Shown: positions 55,848 through 64,000, counted from the first letter of the stretch. The stretch is 64,000 nt of DNA from Nitratireductor sp. (GCA_017854535.1 JAFMHL010000001.1:148314-212313); one strand, 5' to 3'. Translations and numbers: made by a program. The notes: a model not told the origin generated them from the letters alone.

Positions 55848-55895
55848 CATGACGTCGCTTCGCTTGTTTAGGACAAGCCCGAGGATGACAATGAA
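55848..55895 (-). repeat. Alphaproteobacterial palindromic intergenic repeat, partial unit 2
   Basis: GGACAAGCCCGAGGATGACAATG repeats the closing arm of unit 1 at about 20 positions, with GCTTCGCTTG just before it. The left arm is missing, so this is a partial or solo copy. The stretch 55774-55847 between units holds nothing clear. Confidence 0.65.
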
Positions 55896-55899
55896 TTTA

Positions 55900-56120
55900 G
55901 TTATCCCCATGCCCAAAGTCCGGCTTTATTATTGCCCTACTGTCTCCCGCGCAAATGTTGGATCGATCGCCATCGGAACAAGGAGAGACAGCAGCGAAGC
56001 GTTGGACTGAAAGGGTTAAACTCCCTCCGGGTTCAACTTGAGGGTCGGGCTGGACGTTGTGCTGAAGTGCCTCCCGACACCAAAAATCTTCGCATGCGGC
56101 CTGTAGGCCCGTACACAATG
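55900..56120 (+). ncRNA. Candidate structured RNA, unidentified
   Basis: This 220-bp stretch lacks a convincing gene and has higher GC than its surroundings. CTGTCTC and GAGACAG form a perfect 7-bp stem near 55938-55995. GTCGGG and CCCGAC form another near 56043-56080. CTTCGCATGCGG follows. The pattern of nested stems suggests an RNA gene, but no signature of tmRNA, RNase P RNA or SRP RNA was found and 6S RNA could not be tested. The rest to 56328 is empty. Confidence 0.3.
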
Positions 56121-56328
56121 GGTCAAACGAATGGCGTGCAGGTCGCATGTTTGCTTTTTGACTTCAGTTCTTTCTCATGACGCTGGTGTTTTGCATCGAG
56201 TGAGTAAATAACCATGCCCGCTCACAAGATCTTGCTTCCCAAATTGTCTGCTTCCCTTCGACGGCGCTTCGCTTTAGCTTGCTTTTCTAACCCGAGGACG
56301 ATCGAGACGAAAATGTTGCACGCCGCTC

Positions 56329-56667
56329 TTACTTCCCAACACATTTTTTGCAAAAGGGCGTATGGGGCAGGGTGGTGAGGCGGTCGATGGAAATCGGCTC
56401 TTCGCATTTTACGCAAGTGCCATAACTGCCATCTTTGACGCGGTTGAGCGCTGCTTTGATCGCGCGGATTTCTTCAAGGCCCGATAGGCCAAGTTCTTCC
56501 ATCACCTCGTCGCCTTCTGCTTCTGTCGCATGTTCGGACCAGTCGGCGCTTTTTGGATCGTCCAGTTGGTCTTCGATATTTTCAAGGCGGTTTTCCAGAT
56601 AGGCCATGCGCTTGTTCAGCATAGCTTCGAATTTAGCTACGTCTAGTTGTGTATTTTGACTATCCAT
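56329..56667 (-). CDS. TraR/DksA family zinc-finger protein
   Basis: The 112-aa protein has an N-terminal coiled coil (about 10-45) and a C-terminal C4 zinc finger: C-V-K-C near residue 87 and C-K-K-C near 106, with I-D-R-L-T-T-L-P between. It is shorter than E. coli DksA and the coiled-coil tip lacks an obvious D-x-x-D-A. It may act on RNA polymerase in stress responses. Upstream to the cytochrome gene there are 27 bp. Confidence 0.88.
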   Translation of the reverse strand: MDSQNTQLDVAKFEAMLNKRMAYLENRLENIEDQLDDPKSADWSEHATEAEGDEVMEELGLSGLEEIRAIKAALNRVKDGSYGTCVKCEEPISIDRLTTLPHTPFCKKCVGK

Positions 56668-56694
56668 TTGGGTCTCCTAAAATTGCTTTTTTGT

Positions 56695-57312
56695 TTATGG
56701 GGTTTGAATGCTCTCGATATAGGCGAGCATATCTTGCAAATCGATGAGTTCAGCTTCAAAGACGGGCATATCGGGATGGCCGGACTCGATGCCCTCAGCG
56801 AATGCTTCTTCTAGCGCCTCAATGGGGTAGAACTGAGACAGGATCCTAAATGGCGGTGCTTCTTTGTGGGGGCTGGTGTCATCTACGCCGATGGCATGAC
56901 AGGTGGCGCAGTTTTCCTGCACCAATCGTTGGCCATGGGCCACGGGCTGTATCCATGTAATCCATTCGGCCAGATCATTGGCCTGTTTCTTGGTGATAGT
57001 GAAATTGGGCATATCGCTGTGTTTGGGGCCGGATTTTTCCAGCAGCATCGTCGCGATGGTATCAACCGAACGGTGATTGGACATAAACCAGAAGGGCGGC
57101 GCTTTTGGGTGGGTGCTTTCGCCTTCTATGGCAACAGCATGGCATTTTGCGCAATTGGTTTGGGCTAGGGCTGCTCCATGGCGCGCTGCCTCACTGGCTT
57201 TAGGCCCTGGGTCCAGTTCTGCAGCACTCAGGGATGCTGAGCCGATGACTAAGCATGATGAAAGTGCGATGGTTAGGGATGTGAGATTTTTGATAGTGTT
57301 TGATAAACCCAT
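56695..57312 (-). CDS. Exported diheme c-type cytochrome
   Basis: The 205-aa protein has a Sec signal peptide (cleavage near L-S-A-A-E). Two cytochrome c domains follow: C-A-K-C-H near residue 58 and C-A-T-C-H near 140. Each is followed by a P-P-F motif and a Met ligand candidate (S-D-M-P-N-F and P-D-M-P-V-F). It should carry electrons in the periplasm. The partner is unknown. GGGAGC lies before ATG 57312. Confidence 0.9.
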   Translation of the reverse strand: MGLSNTIKNLTSLTIALSSCLVIGSASLSAAELDPGPKASEAARHGAALAQTNCAKCHAVAIEGESTHPKAPPFWFMSNHRSVDTIATMLLEKSGPKHSDMPNFTITKKQANDLAEWITWIQPVAHGQRLVQENCATCHAIGVDDTSPHKEAPPFRILSQFYPIEALEEAFAEGIESGHPDMPVFEAELIDLQDMLAYIESIQTP

Positions 57313-57415
57313 ATGCTTGCTCCCGATTTCTAAATTGGAGCGTTACATGTTGTTCATCAATCGACATTGATTTCAATCAATTGCATCTTTTAATTAGGCA
57401 AAGCAGGTGAAGATT

Positions 57416-57901
57416 TTAAAAGTGCCGTTTTCCAAAAACCATTGGTTTTTGTGGCCCAGAATTCTTCTTTGGAAGTCCGTCCTGTCTTTCCTTGTCACGC
57501 GCCTGCATACGCTCGCGCATTTCATAATCTTTTTGAAATTGTTCGGATAGGGCCGTTTCAGCAGCGCCCAAAACCTGCTTTCTTGCCAGTGAGCTGTGAA
57601 CTTTGGGACCGACAAAATGAACCCCTGCAAAGGGTGGGCGATGCCAGACCAATTCACATTCAACTTTGTAGCCGTCGATTTCTATGTGAAGCGTGAAGTG
57701 TCGCGGAAGGGCGAGAGCGCCATCCAGCTCTATTTTTGCGCCCGTTTCGCATAAGTCGCGAACCACACAGGGTTGGGAGGCAAATTGCTGGCCAAAGCCA
57801 AGCATGGCCCGCTTTAGGACGCGAAATCGTCTGGAAGCACGTTCTTCCGGTGACAATTCTGTATTTTGCGGAATATTTCCTGCTTGATCTATCATGCTCA
57901 T
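57416..57901 (-). CDS. PilZ domain protein
   Basis: The 161-aa protein has a PilZ core (about 20-115). R-R-F-R-V-L-K-R-A gives the R-x-x-x-R c-di-GMP motif, and D-L-C-E-T-G-A-K-I the D/N-x-S-x-x-G motif with Cys-Glu-Thr in place of the usual S-x-x. Binding of c-di-GMP is plausible but weakened by the changed second motif. A basic tail follows (R-D-K-E-R-Q-D-G). It could respond to cyclic-di-GMP set by the GGDEF-EAL protein in this window, among others. Confidence 0.82.
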   Translation of the reverse strand: MSMIDQAGNIPQNTELSPEERASRRFRVLKRAMLGFGQQFASQPCVVRDLCETGAKIELDGALALPRHFTLHIEIDGYKVECELVWHRPPFAGVHFVGPKVHSSLARKQVLGAAETALSEQFQKDYEMRERMQARDKERQDGLPKKNSGPQKPMVFGKRHF

Positions 57902-58147
57902 CTCTAGCCTGTCCCCACAAACCAGAACATTTAGCCTAGGATAGAAATCTAAATATTTTGATAAAGCTCCTGTTTTTAAACAATTTTTTTGAGTTTCAAA
58001 TTTTCTGGGAGGAAAAGAAAGTGGTGCGCGTTTCTCTTCATGTCATGTAATTTGACGTCTGGTAAGAGTTTGTAAACGTGTCTTTAAGAAGTTGTTTGCC
58101 TTAAAGAAGTAGGCTGCGGGTGTACCAAATTAGGATTGTGTTTTCGG

Positions 58148-59225
58148 ATGGATAAATCCACGTCAAAACTCGAAATAATTCAATTATTGCGAGCACTCGC
58201 CGTCATGTGCGTGGTGATAAGTCATATTGCCCATTAGTTGTCAGTAATCGTTGGGGGAAAGGTGGTGAATTTCAATTCCAAACTTTTTCCCAGTGACTTC
58301 GGCGTAGATCTATTTTTCGTGATCTCCGGCTTTATCATAGTTTATACCTGCTGGGACAAGTTCGGCAAACCTGGCGCCATGCTGGATTTTTGGATCAAAC
58401 GCTTGATCCGCATTATTCCCCTCTATTGGATCGCAACCACATTAATTATCCTTGTTGTCGTGTTGCTGCCACAAAAGTTAATACGGCAACTTCCGACTTG
58501 GGCCAGTGGATCGCATCTTATTTGTTCATTCCATATGCGCGCGAAAGCGATGGTTTGATCCGTCCGGTTTTAGGCTTGGGCTGGTCGCTCCAGTATTATT
58601 TATTGTTTTACTTTCTATTTGGTATTGGCCTGCTTCTCTCCCGTGTTAAGGGCATCGTGCTTGCTTCAGGTTTATTGGTAGCGCTGTGTATTGCCGCCAA
58701 TTTGCTTCTGAACGAGAGTGGCATATCTTCAACCTTCATTCGTTTTGTCAGCCATCCGATTATTCTTGAATTTGCAGCCGGTGTACTCATTGGTTATTGC
58801 TATATGAAGCAGCTTAAGATGTCTGAGACCGCCAGTTTTATCGCCGGTGCTGCGGGCGTTTTACTATTGCTATCGATAAGCAACGTTATATCCATTATGG
58901 TATTCCCGCGGTTTTGATCGTAATGGCGGTGGTTTTCCCCAAAGGGTACGCAGACTTGGAAGTCAACAAGTTGGGACTTCATATGGGCGAGCCCTCTTAT
59001 GCGATTTACCTCATCCACCCCTTTATCATTGGTGCCGTTTCTTTGATATTCGCCCGCTTGGGTCTCTTTGATCAAATGGGGCTTATTAATGTGGTTCTCA
59101 CATTCTCTGTTGTTGTGATCTTCCTATCGGGGTTCGTAGGTTAGGTAGCCCATTACTTTTTTGATCTGCCATTTACCAATATGCTCCGCACTAAATGGCA
59201 TTCGATCTCAAAGAAAAGCGCTTAA
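58148..59225 (+). pseudogene. Decayed acyltransferase (acyltransferase 3 / ExoZ-OafA type)
   Basis: ATG 58148 starts M-D-K-S-T-S-K-L-E-I-I-Q-L-L-R-A-L-A-V, the usual start of the family, with V-V-I-S-H. Then TAG interrupts after I-A-H (58235-58237). The reading continues with D-L-F-F-V-I-S-G-F-I-I, shifts frame near 58460-58490, continues as L-G-L-G-W-S-L-Q-Y-Y, shifts again near 58890, and continues as Y-A-I-Y-L-I-H-P-F. It meets a second TAG after G-F-V-G and would end at TAA 59223-59225. Two nonsense codons and two frameshifts mean it is a true pseudogene. An intact relative is at 34828-35901. Confidence 0.88.
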
Positions 59226-59356
59226 AGTTTTCAAATATGGCTATGTGAACGTAATATGAATGGCTGGCTAAAATTAGGTTCAGCAAAGGGTTGTTATACC
59301 TAGTTCATGGTTTCGAAATGTTGTGTTTCGAACATGGTGGACGAAAGGAAACAACC

Positions 59357-59800
59357 GTGAAAAAATCAATCTTCAACACAATGAGCATCGCACTTGTGGG
59401 TGCGCTAATGGGCTTTACTGCCAACGTCTCTACTGCTCAAGCAGGTAGCCCGCAAAACTGGAATAATGGCTCCGGGCAAATCATGATCGAGCGGACCGGT
59501 GGGCGGAGCCATGAAAGGTATGATGGTAGTTGGAAAAGACATAATCACAAGTTTAGCCGCTCAGGCAAAAAACATTCAAGTCGCAACAGATGCAGCCCGC
59601 GTGAAGCAGTTCACAAAGTCAGAGGGTATGGTTTGCACCGTGCTGAAATTCAACGGATTAATGATCGTATGATTGTTGTTAGCGGAAGAAAGCGCGGCGA
59701 GAGAATTCTAATTGGAATGGAACGCCGCAGCCGTCATTGCGACATCGCGTTTGTGCGCGGTGGTCATCGTATGCACAAGTATCGCGGTTTCCGCTACTAG
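59357..59800 (+). CDS. Small basic exported protein, hypothetical
   Basis: The product is 147 aa. The best start is GTG at 59357, since AAAGGAA lies 7-8 bp before it and it gives K-K-S-I-F-N-T-M and a signal peptide ending S-T-A-Q-A. The mature part is rich in R, K, H and G. The C-terminal 60 residues, C-S-P-R-E-A-V-H-K-V-R-G-Y-G, then I-Q-R-I and H-C-D-I, recall one unit of the six-repeat protein at 28048-29226. Function is unknown. A strong terminator follows. Confidence 0.75.
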   Translation: MKKSIFNTMSIALVGALMGFTANVSTAQAGSPQNWNNGSGQIMIERTGGRSHERYDGSWKRHNHKFSRSGKKHSSRNRCSPREAVHKVRGYGLHRAEIQRINDRMIVVSGRKRGERILIGMERRSRHCDIAFVRGGHRMHKYRGFRY

Positions 59801-59820
59801 AGTGTCCAATTCTTAGAACC

Positions 59821-59853
59821 AATAAGGCCGGAGATTATCCGGCCTTATTTTGT
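59821..59853. terminator. Terminator between the basic protein and SIMPL genes
   Basis: AATAAGGCCGGA pairs perfectly with TCCGGCCTTATT across GATTA, then TTT on the plus strand. It is between convergent genes and may serve both, though the minus-strand U tail is poor. Confidence 0.85.
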
Positions 59854-60612
59854 CTATTGCTCGATTTGCCAGCTGACGGAAACCGTAACTCTGTAGGTGT
59901 TTTCTCCTGCTTCAATGGGAACTGATTCAGCCATTGCCGCATCAGCCATCATTCTTCCTTGCGCCATAGGAACAGGGCGGGGGCGGGAATTGCTTTCATT
60001 AATCTCCACTATGTTGCCCAGCTTTGCACCAACGGCGGCGACCAAAGTATTGGCACGCTCTTGTGCGTCCAACATTGCGGCAGTGCGAGCTTTTGTTATA
60101 GCCGACCTTGGATCATCATTGCCAAATTGAATGTTACCGCCATTGTTAATGCCAAGCTGGATGCTCATGTCCAAAATATCTCCGACCTTCGTCAGATCTC
60201 TGACAAGAACAGAGAGATTATTGGACACTGTGTATCCGACAATTCTTGGAGGTTTTTGCTCTTCTCCGTTTTTAGGACGGTCATATACCATTTTTGGTTG
60301 AATTTGAAAGTTTGAGGTTTGCAGGTCCTTGGCTGCTATGCCTGATTGCTTCATGGCATCGACGATTGCGGCCATCTTGATATTGTTTTCTTCCAAAGCT
60401 TCCTGGGCTGTCTCAGCTTCACTCATAACACCCAAATTCAACGTTGCGATATCTGGCGCAACTGAAATGCGGCCTTCGCCGACAACATTAATTTTCGCAG
60501 CTTCCGTGTCTTTCGCATATGCTGAGATTGCGCTCATTTGGCCCAAAGAGAGCGCGATAAATAGTGCTGGCAGCATGCCGCGATTGAAGGTTTGCAGAGG
60601 GGCTTTGAACAT
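59854..60612 (-). CDS. SIMPL (DUF541) domain exported protein
   Basis: The 252-aa protein has a signal peptide (cleavage near A-Y-A-K) and a SIMPL domain. Marks are I-N-V-V-G-E-G-R-I-S-V-A-P-D, M-S-E-A-E-T-A-Q-E-A, Q-T-S-N-F-Q-I-Q-P-K and Y-T-V-S-N-N-L-S-V, with A-Q-E-R-A-N-T-L-V-A later. Relatives include E. coli YggE, linked to oxidative stress, and BP26 of Brucella. AAGGAT lies before ATG 60612. Confidence 0.92.
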   Translation of the reverse strand: MFKAPLQTFNRGMLPALFIALSLGQMSAISAYAKDTEAAKINVVGEGRISVAPDIATLNLGVMSEAETAQEALEENNIKMAAIVDAMKQSGIAAKDLQTSNFQIQPKMVYDRPKNGEEQKPPRIVGYTVSNNLSVLVRDLTKVGDILDMSIQLGINNGGNIQFGNDDPRSAITKARTAAMLDAQERANTLVAAVGAKLGNIVEINESNSRPRPVPMAQGRMMADAAMAESVPIEAGENTYRVTVSVSWQIEQ

Positions 60613-60917
60613 TGGTTATCCTTGAATAAAAATCAGATGCTTTAACGATATGGGTGTTTTAATTCGGAAATGGGGCAATAAAAAGTAGTGGGAAATTTAC
60701 TCGCATAACTTGAGTCTATGAATATTCGATTGAAAGGAGGGCATGAGAGACAACAAGAAATCTCATTGTCTTTTTCCTGAAATTACTTTGTTGGTGGACG
60801 TTATATTTTGTACGTCACCAGTATCGTGCATTTCCAGCTTCTCTGGTCTTGCCTGTGATAGGTAAACAGGTTAAGGGACGCGCTGAAGCGGAAAAAACCT
60901 CTTGTTTTACTGCTTCA
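60613..60917. other. 305-bp region upstream of the tRNA
   Basis: It holds a possible 40-codon ORF at 60743-60865 with AAAGGAGG only 2 bp from its ATG, which is too close to be convincing. Its first codons overlap a weak hairpin, AGACAA and TTGTCT, followed by five T. No known RNA. Confidence 0.3.
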
Positions 60918-60994
60918 GGGCCTGTAGCTCAGCTGGTTAGAGCCGACCGCTCATAACGGTCTGGTCGGGGGTTCAAGTCCCTCCGGGCCCACCA
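60918..60994 (+). tRNA. tRNA with CAT anticodon, probably tRNA-Ile2
   Basis: 77 nt with encoded CCA. The acceptor stem is GGGCCTG with CGGGCCC, the anticodon stem GACCG with CGGTC around loop CTCATAA, the variable loop TGGTC, and the T-arm GGGGG-TTCAAGT-CCCTC. Anticodon CAT is read as Met or, if modified to lysidine, as Ile (AUA). The TGGTC variable loop and TTCAAGT loop are closer to E. coli tRNA-Ile2 than to elongator Met. The ending CCA is followed by a non-coding gap that leads to a mobile element. Confidence 0.85.
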
Positions 60995-61189
60995 CATAAC
61001 TAGTTGTTTTTAAAGAGAAAATTATAATTTTGCAAATTTTTTTGATACGAATTTTCCTTTTTAACTGATCGTTTGAAGTGTCTCCCCCACCAGTGTTTTA
61101 CCATTTTTCTTGATTTAGTCTCTGTTTGCATTTTGCGCTAATTTTGTCCCGAATAGTGTTGAGATTTCAAAGACTTAGAATCGGAGTTT

Positions 61190-61221
61190 GGTCACGGGTT
61201 CGAGTCCATCGCGGACCACCA
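61190..61221 (+). pseudogene. tRNA 3'-end remnant
   Basis: GGTCACGGGTTCGAGTCC, then ATCGCGGACC and ACCA, is a T-arm, acceptor half and CCA of a tRNA. Its T-stem is broken (ACGGG with CCATC) and no matching 5' half precedes it. It differs from the neighbouring tRNA at about 7 of 32 positions. It may be an attachment-site scar or a decayed tRNA. The stretch 61222-61461 up to the recombinase gene has no gene. Confidence 0.6.
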
Positions 61222-61461
61222 TTCAGTCTTCCATTTATAGGCATGCTGCCGCATGGGTTGGAAAGTGTCCGTAGTTACGGGGACTTAGCGACCAGTAGCA
61301 GACCAACTTATGGTCGGGAGACTGGTTATTCTGTGGATTATGGGCTGTTTTGAGCAAAAGTCTCTGTTGGCGGTTTTCGGCCACCAGACGTTTGCGGGGC
61401 AAGATGCTGACGCAGCATCCTGATTTCGACCAGGAATCGGTTTTGTTGAAGTATGAGCCGG

Positions 61462-63285
61462 TTAGCTGGCGAAGCCAAGTAACTCTCGTTGGTCTTCCCA
61501 TTGATATGGAAGATTGCTCAGACGGCGAAGTTTCTCCTGGGTCAAATCAATTGGTTGAGTACCAACCAATATGCTTTCGATAATATCAGGTGCCAGAAAG
61601 GCAAGAGGAAGGAACCGGCTGATCTCGGATGAATCATAATCGACTTGTTTCGAGAGATCGTGAATTGATTCTGCCGATCCATCGGTAAGTCTGGAAAGCC
61701 AGAGATGAGCTTTGGCGATGATGTCGATCAGTGTCTGATCCGGATTGCGAGTTTTGACATCCGCATTTTGAAGGACGAGCTTTGCCTCAACACCTCGCCT
61801 GGCAATTTTGTGTTCGACCTCGATGATGTGAGTGTTTCGATTTTCTCTCCAGGTTTCATTCTGGTCCGAGGCATTCGGGTTTTCAAAACCAGTACTTTTA
61901 TGAGCGTCTTCTTCCGGCGTTTTATCTTTGTCGTTGCCAGTCAGAAGTCTTGTGAGATTCGGGATATTGATTTCAATCTTGAGACGCTTTGGCTCCAGGG
62001 AGATTTTCTCAATGACGGTTTTCAGGATTTTCCGGATTTGTCCGGCGTCATCATTTTCGAGTTTTCCGGCAACTTCTTTTGCTGTTTCAAACACCACTTC
62101 CTGCTCATGAATGGGGTGATGATTGAGCCCAATAATCTCACCGAGTTTGAGTGGATCAGATAGCAATCGCCGGAGAGTTTGAACAACAGGTTGTTCCAGT
62201 TGTCTTGCTGGAATGCGCCAGCCATCTTTTTTAGATTTGCCGTATTCGGTCAGTCTGCTCGACATGTAATAGTAATACTTTCTGCCTTTTTTGTTTGCAT
62301 GGATTGTGGTCAATCGATCACCGGCTTCGTCAAAGACCAAGCCTTTTAATAAATGCGGTGATGGATCATTTGTCGGTGATCTTCTTGCCTTGGTATTACC
62401 AGCCAACATTTGTTGGACAGCATTCCAAACATCTTCTTTGATAATTGCCTCATGCAATCCGTCATAGACCTGATCCTGATGTCTGGTTTTTCCGATATAA
62501 ACGGGATTGGAAAGCAGGTGATAAAGATTACCCCTGGCAAAGGGTCTGGATGATTTGATAACTCCGTTCTTCTGGCGATATGTTCTTCCTCTCAATCCGG
62601 CATTCTGCGCAGCTTGAACGAGTTTTCCGACAGATCCCAGTTCCAGATATCTCTGATATAACCATTTAACAGTCTTTGCTTCCTCATTGTTTATTATAAG
62701 CTTTTTGTCTTCTACCTTGTAACCCAATGGCACGCTCCCGCCCATCCACATGCCTTTCTTCTTGGATGCCGCAATCTTGTCCTTAATTCGCTCGGCAGTA
62801 ACTTCGCGCTCGAACTGGGCGAACGATAAAAGCACATTGAGCGTCAATCGTCCCATGGATGTAGTGGTGTTAAACTGCTGGGTAACTGATACAAACGAGA
62901 TGGCATACTCGTCAAACACATCGACCATCTTGGCAAAGTCCATCAGGGATCGTGTCAGGCGATCAATCTTGTAGACAACAACAATATCAATCTGTCCCTG
63001 CTTGATATCGTTGAGCAGTTGTTTGAGGGCAGGGCGCTCCATGGTTCCCCCGGATATGCCCCCGTCATCATACAAGGTCGGGATCATCTTCCATCCCTGA
63101 CTTGCCTGTGACGTTATGTATGCAGAACAGGCTTCTCGTTGAGCATCCAGAGAATTGAAGTCCTGATCCAATCCTTCCTCGGTAGACTTGCGGGTATAGA
63201 TTGCACAGCGAAGACGGGGGGCAATTTGTTTGCCGCGTGTATTGGAAATTGCTGTGTTAGGAGTGGGGTTGAAATGTTCGTTCAT
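61462..63285 (-). CDS. Large serine recombinase (site-specific integrase)
   Basis: The product is 607 aa from ATG 63285; the start overlaps the DUF2924 stop as ATGA. The N-terminal resolvase domain has the catalytic Ser in A-I-Y-T-R-K-S and N-S-L-D-A-Q-R, then Y-D-D-G-G-I-S-G-G and Y-K-I-D-R-L-T-R-S, then F-A-Q-F-E-R-E-V-T-A-E-R-I. The recombinase domain follows (K-G-M-W-M-G-G-S-V-P-L-G-Y), then a zinc-ribbon-like and coiled-coil region. It looks intact and is the likely integrase of an element extending to the right of the window. Confidence 0.92.
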   Translation of the reverse strand: MNEHFNPTPNTAISNTRGKQIAPRLRCAIYTRKSTEEGLDQDFNSLDAQREACSAYITSQASQGWKMIPTLYDDGGISGGTMERPALKQLLNDIKQGQIDIVVVYKIDRLTRSLMDFAKMVDVFDEYAISFVSVTQQFNTTTSMGRLTLNVLLSFAQFEREVTAERIKDKIAASKKKGMWMGGSVPLGYKVEDKKLIINNEEAKTVKWLYQRYLELGSVGKLVQAAQNAGLRGRTYRQKNGVIKSSRPFARGNLYHLLSNPVYIGKTRHQDQVYDGLHEAIIKEDVWNAVQQMLAGNTKARRSPTNDPSPHLLKGLVFDEAGDRLTTIHANKKGRKYYYYMSSRLTEYGKSKKDGWRIPARQLEQPVVQTLRRLLSDPLKLGEIIGLNHHPIHEQEVVFETAKEVAGKLENDDAGQIRKILKTVIEKISLEPKRLKIEINIPNLTRLLTGNDKDKTPEEDAHKSTGFENPNASDQNETWRENRNTHIIEVEHKIARRGVEAKLVLQNADVKTRNPDQTLIDIIAKAHLWLSRLTDGSAESIHDLSKQVDYDSSEISRFLPLAFLAPDIIESILVGTQPIDLTQEKLRRLSNLPYQWEDQRELLGFAS

Positions 63286-63734
63286 TTGTCTGTTCCAAAG
63301 AACCTTGGTCCGGACCACTTTGCCCTGGTAATGGCAAAGGCAATTGCGGATAGAGATCCATAAGTTTCTCCGTTCCAGACAAAACCATTATCGGTGATCA
63401 ACACTTCATGGGTTTTACCATGCCACTCACGGATAAGCTTTGTCCCAATGCCAAGGCCGGGTTTTGGAACACGCGAGGACTGTCTATTCGTATCTGACGA
63501 ACCTTTTGCAATCGCGATCAATCGGCGACGAAGTTCCGGCTTCAATTTGCCATATCGTTTTGCTTGAAGACGGTAAGCCTCTGCCCGTTCAAGCAATCCA
63601 CGTTTGGTACCCTTCGGAGGAGGGTGCTTGAATTGCTTGATCCACAGATCGGCCAGTTCCTGCCGGTCCAAAGCATCAAGGTGCTCGAGTTCGGAACGGA
63701 GCTTTGAAGCTTGGTCTATTCTTTTGTTGATCAT
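63282..63734 (-). CDS. DUF2924 protein, partner of the recombinase
   Basis: The 150-aa protein is basic. It has L-W-I-K-Q-F-K-H-P-P-P-K, then A-Y-R-L-Q-A-K-R-Y-G, and a C-terminal L-I-R-E-W-H-G-K-T-H-E-V, F-V-W-N-G-E-T-Y-G-S-L-S-A-I-A-F-A-I-T-R. This is DUF2924, regularly found just before serine recombinases on alphaproteobacterial phages and islands. It shares 4 bp with the recombinase gene, so they are coupled. It may bind att DNA or act as a directionality factor; this is inference. Confidence 0.9.
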   Translation of the reverse strand: MINKRIDQASKLRSELEHLDALDRQELADLWIKQFKHPPPKGTKRGLLERAEAYRLQAKRYGKLKPELRRRLIAIAKGSSDTNRQSSRVPKPGLGIGTKLIREWHGKTHEVLITDNGFVWNGETYGSLSAIAFAITRAKWSGPRFFGTDK

Positions 63735-64000
63735 GGAAATACCTCATCGGGTTAATCACCATGACAGCAACGCTTCCTGTGCTGTGGAAGTCCAGTCGAG
63801 AAATAGGGTCTGGTGGATTTACGCCAGACCCGAAAAGGGCGGGAAACGGTCATTGGCCAAATTCTGAGGTTCTTGAGATACTTCTTGAAAAGCAGACATT
63901 CACCCTGGTCGGTTGTACTAACTCGCCAATGCCAGCTTCGAGCCTAAAACTACCAATGCTGTGGCATTCACGAAAGTCCGCTTCGTGGTTGCATCAGCGA
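63735..64000. other. Right edge, no confident gene
   Basis: Upstream of DUF2924 lie 266 bp. A plus-strand frame from the ATG near 63761 (M-T-A-T-L-P-V-L-W-K-S-S) is open to the window end (about 80 codons) and could be a partial gene, but its composition is not clearly coding. Other genes of the element would lie beyond the window. Confidence 0.3.

Noticed and set aside
55932..56180. 82-aa plus-strand ORF
   Set aside because: It begins at TTG, has no ribosome binding site and covers the stem-rich region, which looks like RNA or repeat rather than protein.
60743..60865. 40-codon ORF with AAAGGAGG
   Set aside because: The ribosome binding site is only 2 bp from the ATG, and the start overlaps a hairpin with a T run. 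The product has no recognisable features.

Overview
The window looks like chromosomal DNA of an alphaproteobacterium, most likely a marine-type member of the Hyphomicrobiales (Rhizobiales). The evidence is gene content and order: rplY-pth; prs / M24 hydrolase / pgeF / SAM methyltransferase / lgt; a MarR and OmpR regulator pair beside ilvE; trxB-lsrB; greA and carB; carA / yqeY / dnaG / rpoD. Many DUF families typical of that order are present (DUF992, DUF1176, DUF1499, DUF6622, HlyU, SIMPL), and base composition is moderate. Genus cannot be fixed from the sequence alone.

Layout. 1-6.6 kb: pth and rplY, a DGQHR-motif protein, a chromate-resistance operon (rhodanese-ChrB fusion plus ChrA) with a foldable leader RNA, DUF992, prs and a lipoprotein. 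6.7-10.7 kb: a leftward block ending in lgt. 10.9-13.3 kb: UbiK-like, YbjN, proC and a CsaA-like protein, with a dense GANTC cluster before ybjN. 13.3-17.4 kb: sensor kinase, response regulator, MarR regulator, ilvE. 17.5-27 kb: small membrane or secreted proteins, an MBL hydrolase, a GGDEF/EAL protein whose first membrane helix lies in another frame, and an aspartate aminotransferase. 27.1-29.2 kb: a translationally coupled pair, a ClpP-fold membrane protein and a six-repeat Cys-rich exported protein. 29.3-39.4 kb: lsrB, trxB, a glycosyltransferase-like protein, greA, an FAD oxidoreductase, a frameshifted Dabb gene, an acyltransferase and carB. 39.6-43.8 kb: a membrane-bound LytTR regulator divergent from two membrane proteins and a hydrolase, then a zinc peptidase. 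44-54.5 kb: plsC, MFS, carA, yqeY, a frameshifted LuxR solo, dnaG, rpoD. 54.6-60.6 kb: small regulators, an intergenic palindromic repeat region, a diheme cytochrome, PilZ, a decayed acyltransferase and SIMPL. 60.9-64 kb: a CAT-anticodon tRNA, a tRNA 3' remnant and a large serine recombinase with DUF2924, probably the edge of an integrated element.

Main points. Three genes (GGDEF/EAL, Dabb, LuxR) are each interrupted by a one-base shift at a 7-nt A/T run. This suggests homopolymer sequencing errors, phase variation or slippage. The chr leader can form a stem ending directly at the start codon with the ribosome binding site in its loop. The ClpP-like plus six-repeat pair is the best candidate for a poorly described module. 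No CRISPR array, complete IS element or recognisable anti-phage system was seen.
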